Counted from the stretch's first letter, positions 36,548 through 45,353 are shown. The stretch: 64,000 bases of DNA from Gymnodinialimonas ceratoperidinii (GCF_019297855.1 NZ_CP079194.1:1599501-1663500), one strand, 5' to 3'. The notes: generated by a model from the letters alone, not told the origin. Numbers and translations are program-made.

Positions 36548-36587
36548 GAGGACGTCATGTGGCGATCTAGCCCGACTGAAGTGGCTT

Positions 36588-38096
36588 TTAGTGCCCTCGC
36601 CGTTCGGCAATTTCCTGTGGTTGCTTGATCAGGTCGAGCAGCGTATCCAGAGTTCGATCTCTGTGTCGTTGCTGTTCACCCAAGGGGACAGGCATAGTGC
36701 TTTCCGCGTTCCGGAGCCATTTTTGCGGCTCTAGTTCAACGGATTTTCCCATGACCCGTCGGTTCGAGAATACATTTTCGACTAACACACGCTTTTCTGG
36801 CGGTTTCGCGATTTCGTAAAGCCCTGCAAGGGTTTTCATGAGTTCGAGGAACTGTTGCTGATTGCGGCGACGTTCATCCAATTGAGGGGTTTTAGCGATG
36901 CCTTCGCGCAATCGTTCTCTCTCAAGTGTCAGGCTCTTTTTCCGTTCGTTGAAGGTATCTTTGTCGACGGAGCCATCAATGAGTAGATCCGTGAGCCGAT
37001 TGAGGCGCGCTTCGGTTTCAGCCAGCCGGAGCTCCAGCGACCGCAAGTGATCGCGATGTGCGTTTTTTTCCGCTTCTGACAACCAGAGGTCCTCGAGCCG
37101 CTGCGCTTCCGCTTGATCTATCTGCAGGTCACAAAGCGCCTGAAGGACTTGTCCTTCGATGACATCTTCCCGGAGTGTTTTGGTTGGACAGAGCGGGCGC
37201 TGGCAGCGGTAATAGACTTGCCCTTTTTGCTTCTCAGGGGACATCGGGCCGGAGCAATGGCCGCAGCGAAACAGCCCCATGAAAAGGTGATTGTGACGGG
37301 TTAACTTCGGCCCAGACTTCCCCGACTTGATGTCCTGGACATCCTTGAATAGCCGCGCCGAGATGATCGGCGTATGATTGCCGGGGTAGGTTACGCCGGT
37401 GCGCTTGATTTCGATCAGGCCGGTATAGAAGGGGTTGTTCAGGATGGTTTCAACGCCATGCAGGCTCAACTTGTGTCCTGCGAGATTGGTCAATCCGATA
37501 CGCTGAGATTCTGTCTGCAACGTTCGCAATGAGTGCTGGCCCGAGGCGTAGAGCTCGAATAACTTGCGGATAAGTGGCGCCTTGATCGGATCGGGCGTCT
37601 TAGGCTTTCCGCGCCCGTTGTCGAGATACCCGATCGGGGCCCGAAACGGGTACAACCCTTGCCTGAGACGTCCCTGCAGGCCCTTGATGCATTCCTCGCG
37701 GAGGTTGCGAATGTAATCAGCGGCGATCACCGCCTGAATGTCCGCCGTCAGCCTCCCGCCGCGGGATCGGAAGTCCAACGTCTCGGTAGCGAAATGCACG
37801 TCGATCCCTGTATCCGAAAGCTCGTGGATGGTTGCCCAATCCCGCAGGTTGCGGGCCGAGCGGTCGATCTTGTGCATGATCAGCCCGGTGGCCCGCCCAC
37901 GTCGCAGTTCCTTCAGCATCGCGTTGAAGATCGGCCTCCCGGATTTCGCGGCGGTTTCCTTTTCCTCAAACCACTGGCTGACGGTGAGATTGCTGCGCGC
38001 GGCAAAAGCCTGGATTGCATCCTTTTGAGCTTCGAGTGAGACGCCTTCGCCTTGCTTCTGCGTGGACACTCGGATGTATCCAAAACACGGTTTCAT
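36588..38096 (-). CDS. Large serine recombinase
   Basis: A 502-residue protein. The resolvase catalytic domain (1-150) begins FGYIRVSTQKQGEG, with the nucleophile Ser in YIRVST, and includes MHKIDRSARN. A recombinase domain follows (about 160-270, GYLDNGRG onward). Then come a zinc ribbon with CGHC and CQRPLC, and a coiled C-terminal part with several long charged helices. Such enzymes integrate phages or mobile elements and work without a host protein. Its start overlaps a 48-codon ORF (38239-38093). It is a second integrase beside the tyrosine enzymes. Confidence 0.93.
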   Translation of the reverse strand: MKPCFGYIRVSTQKQGEGVSLEAQKDAIQAFAARSNLTVSQWFEEKETAAKSGRPIFNAMLKELRRGRATGLIMHKIDRSARNLRDWATIHELSDTGIDVHFATETLDFRSRGGRLTADIQAVIAADYIRNLREECIKGLQGRLRQGLYPFRAPIGYLDNGRGKPKTPDPIKAPLIRKLFELYASGQHSLRTLQTESQRIGLTNLAGHKLSLHGVETILNNPFYTGLIEIKRTGVTYPGNHTPIISARLFKDVQDIKSGKSGPKLTRHNHLFMGLFRCGHCSGPMSPEKQKGQVYYRCQRPLCPTKTLREDVIEGQVLQALCDLQIDQAEAQRLEDLWLSEAEKNAHRDHLRSLELRLAETEARLNRLTDLLIDGSVDKDTFNERKKSLTLERERLREGIAKTPQLDERRRNQQQFLELMKTLAGLYEIAKPPEKRVLVENVFSNRRVMGKSVELEPQKWLRNAESTMPVPLGEQQRHRDRTLDTLLDLIKQPQEIAERRGH

Positions 38097-38239
38097 AAGT
38101 CGGTTGGGGTATCTTTGGACTCTACCAGATCCTCAGGATTTTGCGAATCCGGCCACGGCCAAATGCCTTCCGCCAAAAGGCGGTCGAAGATGCGCTGGCA
38201 CAGCTCCAGATGGCGCTGGATGTGGTCGTCCTCTTTCAT
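38093..38239 (-). CDS. Small 48-residue protein preceding the serine recombinase
   Basis: A short ORF, beginning MKEDDHIQRHLELCQRIFD and containing WPWPDSQNPEDLVES, whose stop overlaps the recombinase start codon as ATGA. An in-frame TAG shortly upstream confirms the start. The pattern HLELCxRIxxR...WPWPDS...EDLVES is one I associate with small proteins encoded just before mobile-element recombinases in alphaproteobacteria. It may be a directionality or accessory factor; function unknown. Confidence 0.7.
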   Translation of the reverse strand: MKEDDHIQRHLELCQRIFDRLLAEGIWPWPDSQNPEDLVESKDTPTDL

Positions 38240-38288
38240 GGCCTCAGTCTACAAAGTCACCTCGACCAGGCACGTTCGGTGCATGGGG

Positions 38289-39455
38289 TCAGTCAGCGCC
38301 CGGAGCCAGAGTATCCAGCGTGAAGGGTGCCCGTGGCGTGCCGTTGACCAAGAGCCGCGCAAAGGCGCGGTAGTTCGGCTGGTAGATCAGGTCCCGGGCT
38401 GGAATGTCGGTCAGCTGGCGGCTGAGGAGGGGCGTGTCGAGAGGACCCACCCGGAACGCCAACATGCTGCCGACATTTCCCATGATGGCGGCAAAGACCG
38501 CGTCTTCGCTCTGCCCCAGATATTGCTGCGCCAAGGTGACGGCGATGCCGTATTTTCGGATCTCCGACAGGAGGTCTGCGAAGGCCTCGGTGGTAAAGCT
38601 GTGGAACTCGTCGACATAGAGCATGAAGGGGCGACGGGCGGCTTCGGCGAGCACTTGCCGGGACAGCCCCGCATGCATGGCGCTGGCGAGGATCAACCCG
38701 CCAAGAACCTTTGCAGTGTCGATGCCCAAACGACCTTTCCCAAGGTTTATGACAAGGGTTTCGCCGTTGTCCATCACTTGCCGGAGCCGCAGCGGTTGGT
38801 CCGGCTCACAGACTGCTCGGCGCACAAGCGGATGCGCCAGGAAGGCCCCGAGCTTGTTGGCAATCGGTGCGACGCCGTCCACGGCATTGGTGTAGTTCAT
38901 CGCCCGGAACTCGTCGCGCCAGAAGCTGAGTACTTGGGGATCAGAGACGCAGGACAGAACCTGCGCCCGAAAATCTTTCTCAAGATAGAGCCGCATGATG
39001 TCGCGAAGGTCCGGGGCAGGACTCTCGAGCAGCGCGAGCACCGCATAGCGTAATAGGTGCTCCATGCGGGCGCCCCAGGCATCAGCCCATTGCTTCTTGA
39101 GCGCATCAATCAGGCCGCCGGTGATCAACGGCCGGACGGCCGGTCCGGCAGGTGTGAGGGGGTTGTAGCCGAGGCGACAGGCCGGATCAGCGGGATCCCA
39201 ATAATGATGCGGCCGCTCCAGCGAGTGGTGCAGCGCGAGCGCGAGGTCCCCATGGGGATCGATGAGCATCATGCCCCGGCCAGCTGCGACGTCTTGCTCG
39301 ATCAAGATGCGAAGCAGGGTCGACTTGCCGGTGCCCGTCTGTCCTATGGCAAACAGATGCTGGAGCCGGTCGGACATAGACTGGGCGACCGGGACAGTCC
39401 TATAACGGCCAGAGGCCACGCCCAAGGTGGTAAACTGAGATGAGACAGACCGCAT
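38289..39455 (-). CDS. TraG/VirD4-like ATPase (shorter copy)
   Basis: A 388-residue AAA-type ATPase. P-loop FAIGQTGTGKSTLLRILIE is near residue 35-53, Walker B-like MLYVDEFHSF, and the sensor region SEIRKYGIAVTLAQQYLGQ. It resembles the TraD/TraG or HerA-type DNA-translocating ATPases of conjugation and mobilisation. It lacks the N-terminal membrane segments of a true VirD4 coupling protein. It is a paralogue of the longer ATPase at 43250-45334: both keep R-KY-(I/V)-(A/G)-x-T-x-A-(Q/H)-QYLGQ. It may move element DNA; no relaxase is visible in the window. Confidence 0.8.
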   Translation of the reverse strand: MRSVSSQFTTLGVASGRYRTVPVAQSMSDRLQHLFAIGQTGTGKSTLLRILIEQDVAAGRGMMLIDPHGDLALALHHSLERPHHYWDPADPACRLGYNPLTPAGPAVRPLITGGLIDALKKQWADAWGARMEHLLRYAVLALLESPAPDLRDIMRLYLEKDFRAQVLSCVSDPQVLSFWRDEFRAMNYTNAVDGVAPIANKLGAFLAHPLVRRAVCEPDQPLRLRQVMDNGETLVINLGKGRLGIDTAKVLGGLILASAMHAGLSRQVLAEAARRPFMLYVDEFHSFTTEAFADLLSEIRKYGIAVTLAQQYLGQSEDAVFAAIMGNVGSMLAFRVGPLDTPLLSRQLTDIPARDLIYQPNYRAFARLLVNGTPRAPFTLDTLAPGAD

Positions 39456-39634
39456 CGGCCCATCATGCGGAGCCCGGGTTGGTCTGACAGGGCAACAGCA
39501 TGGGACCGGATTGCACGCCGGTCACCCGTGCCCGGATAGGCTGACGCCGTATTCTGGTGGCAGACGTCGAGGTCGCCTTTCGCGGGGTGCGTCGGACATA
39601 GGGTCCGGCGGCCACCCAACGGAAGGAGACTGAG

Positions 39635-40168
39635 ATGGGTGATCTTTTGGGAAGTGGCATCGAAGATGTCGGCACGGTGCCGATCTGCGGCACATGTGGC
39701 TCAGAACGTGTTGTGTTACAGGCCTTCGCCTGCTGGAACCGTCAGTTCGGCCTTTGGGAACTGGAAACGACAGGAGATGCAGCGCGCTGTCACGCCTGCG
39801 ATGGTCGGACCGAGCTTGTCTGGCGTCCGTCAGATGCCAACGAGCCGGTTAAGCGAGTTGCTGAGCTCAATGATCTGTTCAGGACCACTTTGGAGGGGCA
39901 CGGTACCGTGCTGATCACGCGCGGCATCGAGGCTTTGGGACCAGACGCTATGCGGTCGATCGCGGCAACGGTGCGGGGCTTCTCGGACTTCCCGCCGGAA
40001 AGCGATCCGTGGGGGGAGCATGACTTTGGAGCGTTTGATGTAGGGGATGATCGGATCTTTTGGAAAATTGATTGTTACAATCTCGACAAGACCGCGGGCT
40101 CTCCGAACCCCGCCAACCCGGCGGTCACCTACCGGGTCCTGACCATCATGCTCGCGAGCGAGTATTGA
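39635..40168 (+). CDS. DUF3768 domain-containing protein
   Basis: A 177-residue protein. The N-terminus has a small zinc-like cluster (CGTCGSE and CHACDG). The C-terminal DUF3768 domain is seen in ELNDLFRTTLEGHGTVLITR, DPWGEHDFGAFDVG, WKIDCYN and RVLTIMLASEY. DUF3768 proteins are common on alphaproteobacterial plasmids and islands and their role is not known. It is followed by a good terminator. Confidence 0.85.
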   Translation: MGDLLGSGIEDVGTVPICGTCGSERVVLQAFACWNRQFGLWELETTGDAARCHACDGRTELVWRPSDANEPVKRVAELNDLFRTTLEGHGTVLITRGIEALGPDAMRSIAATVRGFSDFPPESDPWGEHDFGAFDVGDDRIFWKIDCYNLDKTAGSPNPANPAVTYRVLTIMLASEY

Positions 40169-40171
40169 GCC

Positions 40172-40204
40172 ACCGCTCAGCCTTCGGGCTGAGCGGTTTT
40201 CTTC
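40172..40204 (+). terminator. Rho-independent terminator after the DUF3768 gene
   Basis: ACCGCTCAGCC (40172-40182) pairs perfectly with GGCTGAGCGGT (40187-40197) around a TTCG tetraloop, followed by TTTCTT. It starts 3 bp past the stop codon. Confidence 0.9.
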
Positions 40205-40548
40205 TGCCACCTTGTAAGAAACGGGCAACTCGAACGTCACCGAATGTATGTCCCACCGAATGGCCGTCTGCGCCGCTTGGCGTGGACTAGCATTGAGGTA
40301 GCAGCGACTGCTATCCTGCCTGACAGACTAACCGAAAGGGTCGGGGTGCAATTCACCACATGGTCGGTTTCCGCAGCGCCGGAAGGGTTTCACCCTTCCG
40401 GCGATGAGCTGGCGAGAAAGGCCGGTCCCAGTTGTGATTTGCGCGCATAGCCGACCCAAAGCGACAGACTGGGGACATTGCGTCTCCTAGAGCGACCGTT
40501 CCAGACAACATACCATGATGCGGCCTTAGCCAATAAAACCATCATCTT
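40205..40548. other. Gene-free stretch before the XRE gene
   Basis: No open reading frame here looks coding. The last 60 bases are AT-richer and could hold the promoter of the XRE gene. A GGAAGGGTTTCACCCTTCC hairpin (40380-40398) is visible; its role is unknown. Confidence 0.4.
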
Positions 40549-40896
40549 ATGTTCACACAATTTGCCATGGACCTTCGTCTGGCTCGGAAGATCGCAGGGC
40601 TGACCCAGGACGATTGCGCCACCCTTATGAACCGCAGTCGGAAATACATCCTCCGGCTCGAGAAAGGCGCGCGCCACCCCTCGCTCGACGATCTCTTGAT
40701 GCTGTCAGTCATCTACAACCGGACGTTCGAAGCCTTCTTCGCCGAACGCCTGGCCTCGGCACGCGCGACGGTTCGGGCGGGGCTGCCGCAGCTTCCCGAC
40801 AAGGTCAGTGATCAGGTCAATTTCCAAAAGCGGCGCTACACGCTGGAGCGGATCGAGGACGATTTACTCAATGAGGCCGGGACCTATGACGATTAG
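40549..40896 (+). CDS. XRE-family helix-turn-helix protein
   Basis: A 115-residue protein; an internal ATG at 40567 (MDLRLARKIAGLTQDD) is the other plausible start. The helix-turn-helix of the Cro/CI type spans RLARKIAGLTQDDCATLMNR followed by SRKYILRLEKGARHPSLDDLLMLS. The C-terminal part is helical. It overlaps the RuvC-like gene by 11 bases and is probably co-translated with it, so the two may form a regulator-effector pair on the mobile element. Confidence 0.8.
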   Translation: MFTQFAMDLRLARKIAGLTQDDCATLMNRSRKYILRLEKGARHPSLDDLLMLSVIYNRTFEAFFAERLASARATVRAGLPQLPDKVSDQVNFQKRRYTLERIEDDLLNEAGTYDD

Positions 40897-41365
40897 GCTC
40901 CTGTCGCTCTCTGTAATGAGCGGGCGGATCGGATACGCGGTCTTTGACGGCGATGTCTTGGTCGACTGGGCGAATTCGCGCAAGGCTGCCCGGTCTGAGG
41001 ATTCCGTCAAAGAGGTTCTTGGCAAATGGCTAGAGGATCTCGCGCCACATGCGGTTGTTACGGAAGCCTTGACGCCGCAGTCCAAGAAACGCGGGCGGAC
41101 GCTGCTGTTGCTGGATGCAATCGAAAACCTTCTGGCGGAAAAGGGCATCTTGCAGGTGCGGGTCATTCGGGAGCGCCCTCACAGGACAAAATACGTCGAG
41201 GCAGAACACCTGATTGCGCGCTTTCCGATCCTCGAGCCGTGGCGACCGGAACGCCCGCATTTCTATGACAATGAGCCGAATTCGGTCGCGATATTCGAGG
41301 CGGTGGCCTTGGCCACGCAGATCTTGCGAGATCCGATGAGACATCTGGCCGGGGCGCTCGGCTGA
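40886..41365 (+). CDS. RuvC-fold-like protein with degenerate active site
   Basis: A 159-residue protein resembling a RuvC/RNase H-fold domain. LLSLSVMSGRIGYAVFDGD matches the first strand but lacks the catalytic Asp. VVTEAL stands where the second acid is expected, and DNEPNSVAIFEAVALATQI is where the C-terminal acidic block is usual. RVIRERPHRTKYVEAEHLI is conserved-looking. It may be an inactive or altered Holliday-junction-type nuclease used by the element. It starts inside the XRE gene. Confidence 0.55.
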   Translation: MTIRLLSLSVMSGRIGYAVFDGDVLVDWANSRKAARSEDSVKEVLGKWLEDLAPHAVVTEALTPQSKKRGRTLLLLDAIENLLAEKGILQVRVIRERPHRTKYVEAEHLIARFPILEPWRPERPHFYDNEPNSVAIFEAVALATQILRDPMRHLAGALG

Positions 41366-41519
41366 TACAGGAGAGAAGTGACCATCTGACCGGTGCTGCT
41401 CTTCGAATAGGCCGAAACATAGGCGGCAGGGTTTGACAGCCAGCTTGCCAGAACCGGCTGCTGATGAATCAATGCCCCCGCCAGAGAATCTGGCAGGGTT
41501 CATGAGCAAGGCAACAAAT

Positions 41520-41556
41520 GAAGACGCCACCGCTTAAGAGAAGCGGTGGCGTCTTC
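41520..41556. terminator. Strong 16-bp hairpin downstream of the H-NS gene
   Basis: GAAGACGCCACCGCTT (41520-41535) pairs perfectly with AAGCGGTGGCGTCTTC (41541-41556) around a 5-base loop. On the minus strand it is followed by CATTTGTT, so it best serves as terminator of the H-NS gene, which ends 21 bp away. It may also stop the RuvC-like gene transcript from the left. Confidence 0.75.
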
Positions 41557-41577
41557 ATGGCTGTGCCCGCAGATGAA

Positions 41578-41892
41578 CTAGATGGCGAAGTCTTCCAAAG
41601 TCTTGCCAGCAGCCAGACCTTCCTTGATCCAATTTGGTTGCCGACCGCGCCCCGTCCAAGTCATTGCCGCGTTCTCGGGGTGACGGTATTTTGCTGGAGA
41701 GGCGGGTTTCGCATCCTTTTTGATGACAACCAAATCAGCCAGCTTGAAGCCGTGCTTTTGTGCCACCGCTTCCAGCTCCGCCAGCGCATCTGCACGTTTG
41801 CGTTTTTCAAAACTCGCAATCGCCTTTGCCGTATCTTTTTGCAGTTTCTGCAGCTCGTCCACCGAGAGTTTGTCCAGATCTACTTTTGACAT
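41578..41892 (-). CDS. H-NS family nucleoid-associated protein
   Basis: A 104-residue protein starting at the ATG at 41892. The N-terminal half is a coiled coil (DELQKLQKDTAKAIASFEK). The C-terminal half has the AT-hook-like DNA-binding motif TWTGRGRQPNWI of H-NS-like proteins, preceded by KYRHPENAAM. Island and plasmid H-NS proteins silence AT-rich foreign DNA or moderate element fitness cost. It is transcribed against its neighbours and ends at the strong hairpin to its left. Confidence 0.88.
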   Translation of the reverse strand: MSKVDLDKLSVDELQKLQKDTAKAIASFEKRKRADALAELEAVAQKHGFKLADLVVIKKDAKPASPAKYRHPENAAMTWTGRGRQPNWIKEGLAAGKTLEDFAI

Positions 41893-42138
41893 TGTGCCGT
41901 CTCTTCCCATGTATTCATCGTCTCTTCCAGTGAGATCGTGCTTCCGATTATCCTCTGATCAAAAGCGGAGCAATCGCCATCTCGAAACTGACCGCTTGAG
42001 GCAGGTGCTCGCCAAGCTAGTGACCCCCTTTCCTGCGTGAAGCGTCTGATCGATACGAACCTCAATTGGATTTTGTTTGACTCAATCCAACTAGACACGG
42101 CAGCCTCAGAAACACATTCTTTCAGATTGGGGGCAATC

Positions 42139-42714
42139 ATGAATTTCAACAGAACAAATTATGGAGCCGCTCGTGGCGTCTTAGGCTTTTCTGAGTTCAT
42201 CCTGTGGTGCGGCGTGGGGTGGGGTATCATCGTCGCGATCTTAGCCGGCGGGGCAGCCTCGCGTGGCTATGGGTCGTCCGGTCTTCTGGCGGCCGTTCCA
42301 GGTATTTCGATATCGATTTTCTGTTTCGTTGGTGTGGTGCTGGTGCAAATGGGAAAGGCATCGGTGGATACCGCAGACTACAGCTATCAAATGCTCAGTG
42401 TGGCACGGGATCAGTTGGCAGTTTCCAAGCAAGGTCTTTCCACGGCATCAGCACCGACGACCTACGCCGATCAAGCCGTTAACTCCGTAGAACGCCAGGC
42501 TGCGCAGCCGGTCCCCGTTCCAACACCCGTGCCGGCAAAAGACCCTGAGCTGAACAAGGATAATTGGGACTACCGGGGCATGCGCATCAACCGGTCCGAC
42601 CTCGGGTTCTTGGTGGATGGGAAAAACTTCGATTCACTGGAACTCGCCAAGTTATACGTGGACGGAGAGGCCCTCAGGCTCCGCATGAATGGCCCTTCTG
42701 GAGGCTCCTTGTGA
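42139..42714 (+). CDS. Hypothetical two-span membrane protein
   Basis: A 191-residue protein beginning MNFNRTNYGAARGVLGFSE. Two hydrophobic segments occur at about residues 17-39 and 48-70, after which the protein is soluble with a Pro/Val-rich linker (VPVPTPVPAK) and a C-terminal part reading WDYRGMRINRSDLGFLVDGK. It precedes a hypothetical gene and the TraG-like ATPase in line, suggesting a place in the DNA-transfer apparatus. No family recognised. Confidence 0.65.
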   Translation: MNFNRTNYGAARGVLGFSEFILWCGVGWGIIVAILAGGAASRGYGSSGLLAAVPGISISIFCFVGVVLVQMGKASVDTADYSYQMLSVARDQLAVSKQGLSTASAPTTYADQAVNSVERQAAQPVPVPTPVPAKDPELNKDNWDYRGMRINRSDLGFLVDGKNFDSLELAKLYVDGEALRLRMNGPSGGSL

Positions 42715-42747
42715 CCCCCATAGTCAACCCCAACCTCTATGGGGGTC
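42713..42747. terminator. Hairpin overlapping the stop codon of the membrane protein gene
   Basis: GACCCCCATAG (42713-42723) pairs perfectly with CTATGGGGGTC (42737-42747), an 11-bp stem with a 13-base loop that begins within the stop codon. No T-run follows, so it may be a pausing or attenuating element rather than a full terminator. Confidence 0.5.
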
Positions 42748-42890
42748 CAGTGTGTGGGTGCGTGGCTGGACATACCCGCTCAATTCAGAACGCAATACGT
42801 GCAGCGTTCCGCCTGACATCCCTTCCCGTTGGGAGAGACTTAAGGCGCTCGGACTGCCTCGCGCCCGTGTTTCAGATGCAGTCATAAAGA

Positions 42891-43250
42891 ATGCGCATTT
42901 CCATCTCCCACCATACTGTCCGGAAGGGCTTCATTCTCAAGACCACGTACTACCAAGTGCACCTAGACGTGTTCTTCAGCCATGAGGAATTGCAGGTGAT
43001 CCGGCAACGCAAACTCGCCAAGACGAAACTTCTCGATCGGCGTCCGGCCAATGCGCGCGTTGATGATCGCGATGAGAAATTTGAATTGCGCTTGCAAGAT
43101 CTGATGCGTGCTAGCGCTGACACGTTTCTCTGCGCTACCCCATCGGCCGCCAAGATTTATGAGGAGGAACTTTTGGCGGCGTTGGCCCAGGTGAAGCTTT
43201 GGATTGGCGATAACGCCGAAGTGGGTTCCCGCACCGTGGTGGAGTTCTGA
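42891..43250 (+). CDS. Hypothetical protein upstream of the TraG-like ATPase
   Basis: A 119-residue soluble protein of mixed charge, with RQRKLAKTKLLDRRPANARV and EEELLAALAQVKLWIGDNA. The stop overlaps the ATPase start by one base, so the two are translationally linked. It resembles no family I can name; the position suggests an accessory partner of the coupling ATPase. Confidence 0.6.
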   Translation: MRISISHHTVRKGFILKTTYYQVHLDVFFSHEELQVIRQRKLAKTKLLDRRPANARVDDRDEKFELRLQDLMRASADTFLCATPSAAKIYEEELLAALAQVKLWIGDNAEVGSRTVVEF

Positions 43251-45334
43251 TGGCTGGACGATCGTTCGGGAACAGTCTCGAGGGTGCTATACTAATCACG
43301 TCTGCGATCATTGCCTGTTTCATTTTAGCGGCTATGATCCTCACGCCCATCGCGCTGTTTGGCGTCCCGGCATACATCGGTTTCCGCCTCTGGCGCGACA
43401 GTCCGGCACGGGCGGAAAAACTGGCTCGTGCCGAGACGGAGCTTCTTTACAACCACGCGCTGGACGGCCATGTCACGCTAAGCGAGGCGGACATCGACCG
43501 AGCCCTTTCCAAACACTGGCCTACGAGCACCCCAAGTGCGCTGAAGGTCCAGCTTCTGCAGCATGGCCGCGCCATCTATGCAAGCGAAGGGCTGAGCCCT
43601 GAGATCCCTCCGCCACCGGCGCTTTGCAACACGCTTGAAGGAGGACGCTATCGCGATCAACTCGCCCGCTTGGGACAGGTTCGTCATGACCGTGGGATGG
43701 CCAAAGCGGCTCTTGATATGATCTCTCGCAGCCTGGCCCCGATTGCGCAGGCCGCGCCTCCGCTGGATGGCGACGTGCTGGTCGAGATCACGCAGTTCCT
43801 CGATCCGCTTGGAGCTTCCGTAGAAGCAGTCGTTGCCCCATTCTTTGAAGACAACTCCTACCCGCTCTTCCGGTCCATACAGGCGCAGTTGAACGATAAC
43901 CTGCAATCCACGACGCGGTCCGGTAATCCGATCTTCCCACGGCACCACAAAGGCGAAGATGTTCTGCAAACGTATCTTAACGGCACGCCGCTCCTGGAGC
44001 TGTTCTCGCTGCGAACGCCGTTCACGATCCCAGACCAGCGACGCTTTGAGCACCTTCACATGGTGGCCGGCAGCGGTCATGGCAAAACCCAGACGCTGCA
44101 ATACTTGATCGTGCAGGATCTGCCCCACATCGCTTCCGGTGATCGCTCTGCTGTGGTGATCGACAGCCAGGGCGATTTGATCAAAACCATCCTCAAGCAT
44201 TCCGGCCTGCCGCCAGAGCGGATCGTGCTGATCGATCCGGAGGACATCGAATGGCCGGTGAGCCTGAACCTTTTCTCGGCCGGACAGGAGCGTCTGGCGG
44301 GATACAACACCCTAGAGCGGGAACGCCTCACCAACTCCATCATCGAGCTCTATGACTTCGTTCTTGGCTCTCTGCTTGGGGCGGGCATGACATCCAAGCA
44401 ATCTGTCGTCTTCCGCTATGTGACGCGCCTCATGTTCCACATCGACGGCGCGTCCATACACACCCTGCGCGACTTGCTGGAGCCAAAAGGCACTGCACAG
44501 TTCCAAGATGAAATCTCACAACTTGGTGGATCGACGAAACGCTTCTTTGAGACGGAATTCGATGGCAAGGAGTTCGCGTCGACCAAGTCTCAAGTGCTTC
44601 GGCGGCTATATGGTGTGCTTGAGAACCAAACCTTCGAGCGGATGTTCTCAAACCCAAAAACCAAGTTCGACATGTTCGCGGAGATGAACGCGGGCAAACT
44701 GATCCTCATCAACACCGCGAAATCCCTGCTGAAGGAACAGGGCACGCAGATCTTCGGACGATTCTTCATCGCGCTGATTGCGCAAGCGGCCCAGGAGCGG
44801 GCAACGCTCAAGGATAGCGACCGTCTGCCCGTTCACGTCTACATCGACGAAGCCCAGGATTATTTCGATGAAACCCTTAGCGTGATCCTAAGCCAGGCAC
44901 GCAAATATCGCGTAGGTATGACCATGGCCCACCAATACCTCGGGCAACTCACCCACGGCCTGCAGGAGGCCTTTGAGGCCAATACCTCGATCAAGATGGC
45001 GGGCGGTGTTTCGGCGCGAGATGCGCGAACGTTGTCCGGAACTATGAGCTGCGCCCCGGATTTGATCACCAGCCTTTCCAAAGGCACCTTCGCCACCTCG
45101 ATCCGAGGCGTGACGAATCGAGCGGTGCCGCTTTCATTCCCATTCTTCGTCCTAGAGAGCAGGGAGCGCGCGGATGCGCAAATGCTGGCTGACATCCGAG
45201 AATACAGCCGGAACGCCTATGCGGCACCATGGGAGCCCAAGGGTAGCGATGTTTCGCCACGAGAAGATGAAGGTGCTGAAAAGGATGAAGAAAAACCGGA
45301 TGACGACCCTCTGAAACCCTCGACAGAGTTGTGA
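43250..45334 (+). CDS. TraG/VirD4-type coupling ATPase
   Basis: A 694-residue protein with hydrophobic N-terminal membrane segments at about residues 13-45. The ATPase core has P-loop GSGHGKTQTLQYLIVQ, AVVIDSQGDL, Walker B VHVYIDEAQDYF, and the sensor block ARKYRVGMTMAHQYLGQLT. The C-terminal 40 residues are acidic (EGAEKDEEKPDDDP). It looks like the coupling protein that hands DNA to a conjugation channel. No channel genes and no relaxase are present in this window, so it may belong to a mobilisable or decaying element. It is followed at 20 bp by the replication-relaxation gene. Confidence 0.85.
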   Translation: MAGRSFGNSLEGAILITSAIIACFILAAMILTPIALFGVPAYIGFRLWRDSPARAEKLARAETELLYNHALDGHVTLSEADIDRALSKHWPTSTPSALKVQLLQHGRAIYASEGLSPEIPPPPALCNTLEGGRYRDQLARLGQVRHDRGMAKAALDMISRSLAPIAQAAPPLDGDVLVEITQFLDPLGASVEAVVAPFFEDNSYPLFRSIQAQLNDNLQSTTRSGNPIFPRHHKGEDVLQTYLNGTPLLELFSLRTPFTIPDQRRFEHLHMVAGSGHGKTQTLQYLIVQDLPHIASGDRSAVVIDSQGDLIKTILKHSGLPPERIVLIDPEDIEWPVSLNLFSAGQERLAGYNTLERERLTNSIIELYDFVLGSLLGAGMTSKQSVVFRYVTRLMFHIDGASIHTLRDLLEPKGTAQFQDEISQLGGSTKRFFETEFDGKEFASTKSQVLRRLYGVLENQTFERMFSNPKTKFDMFAEMNAGKLILINTAKSLLKEQGTQIFGRFFIALIAQAAQERATLKDSDRLPVHVYIDEAQDYFDETLSVILSQARKYRVGMTMAHQYLGQLTHGLQEAFEANTSIKMAGGVSARDARTLSGTMSCAPDLITSLSKGTFATSIRGVTNRAVPLSFPFFVLESRERADAQMLADIREYSRNAYAAPWEPKGSDVSPREDEGAEKDEEKPDDDPLKPSTEL

Positions 45335-45353
45335 CGGGGCGTATGCTTCCCGC

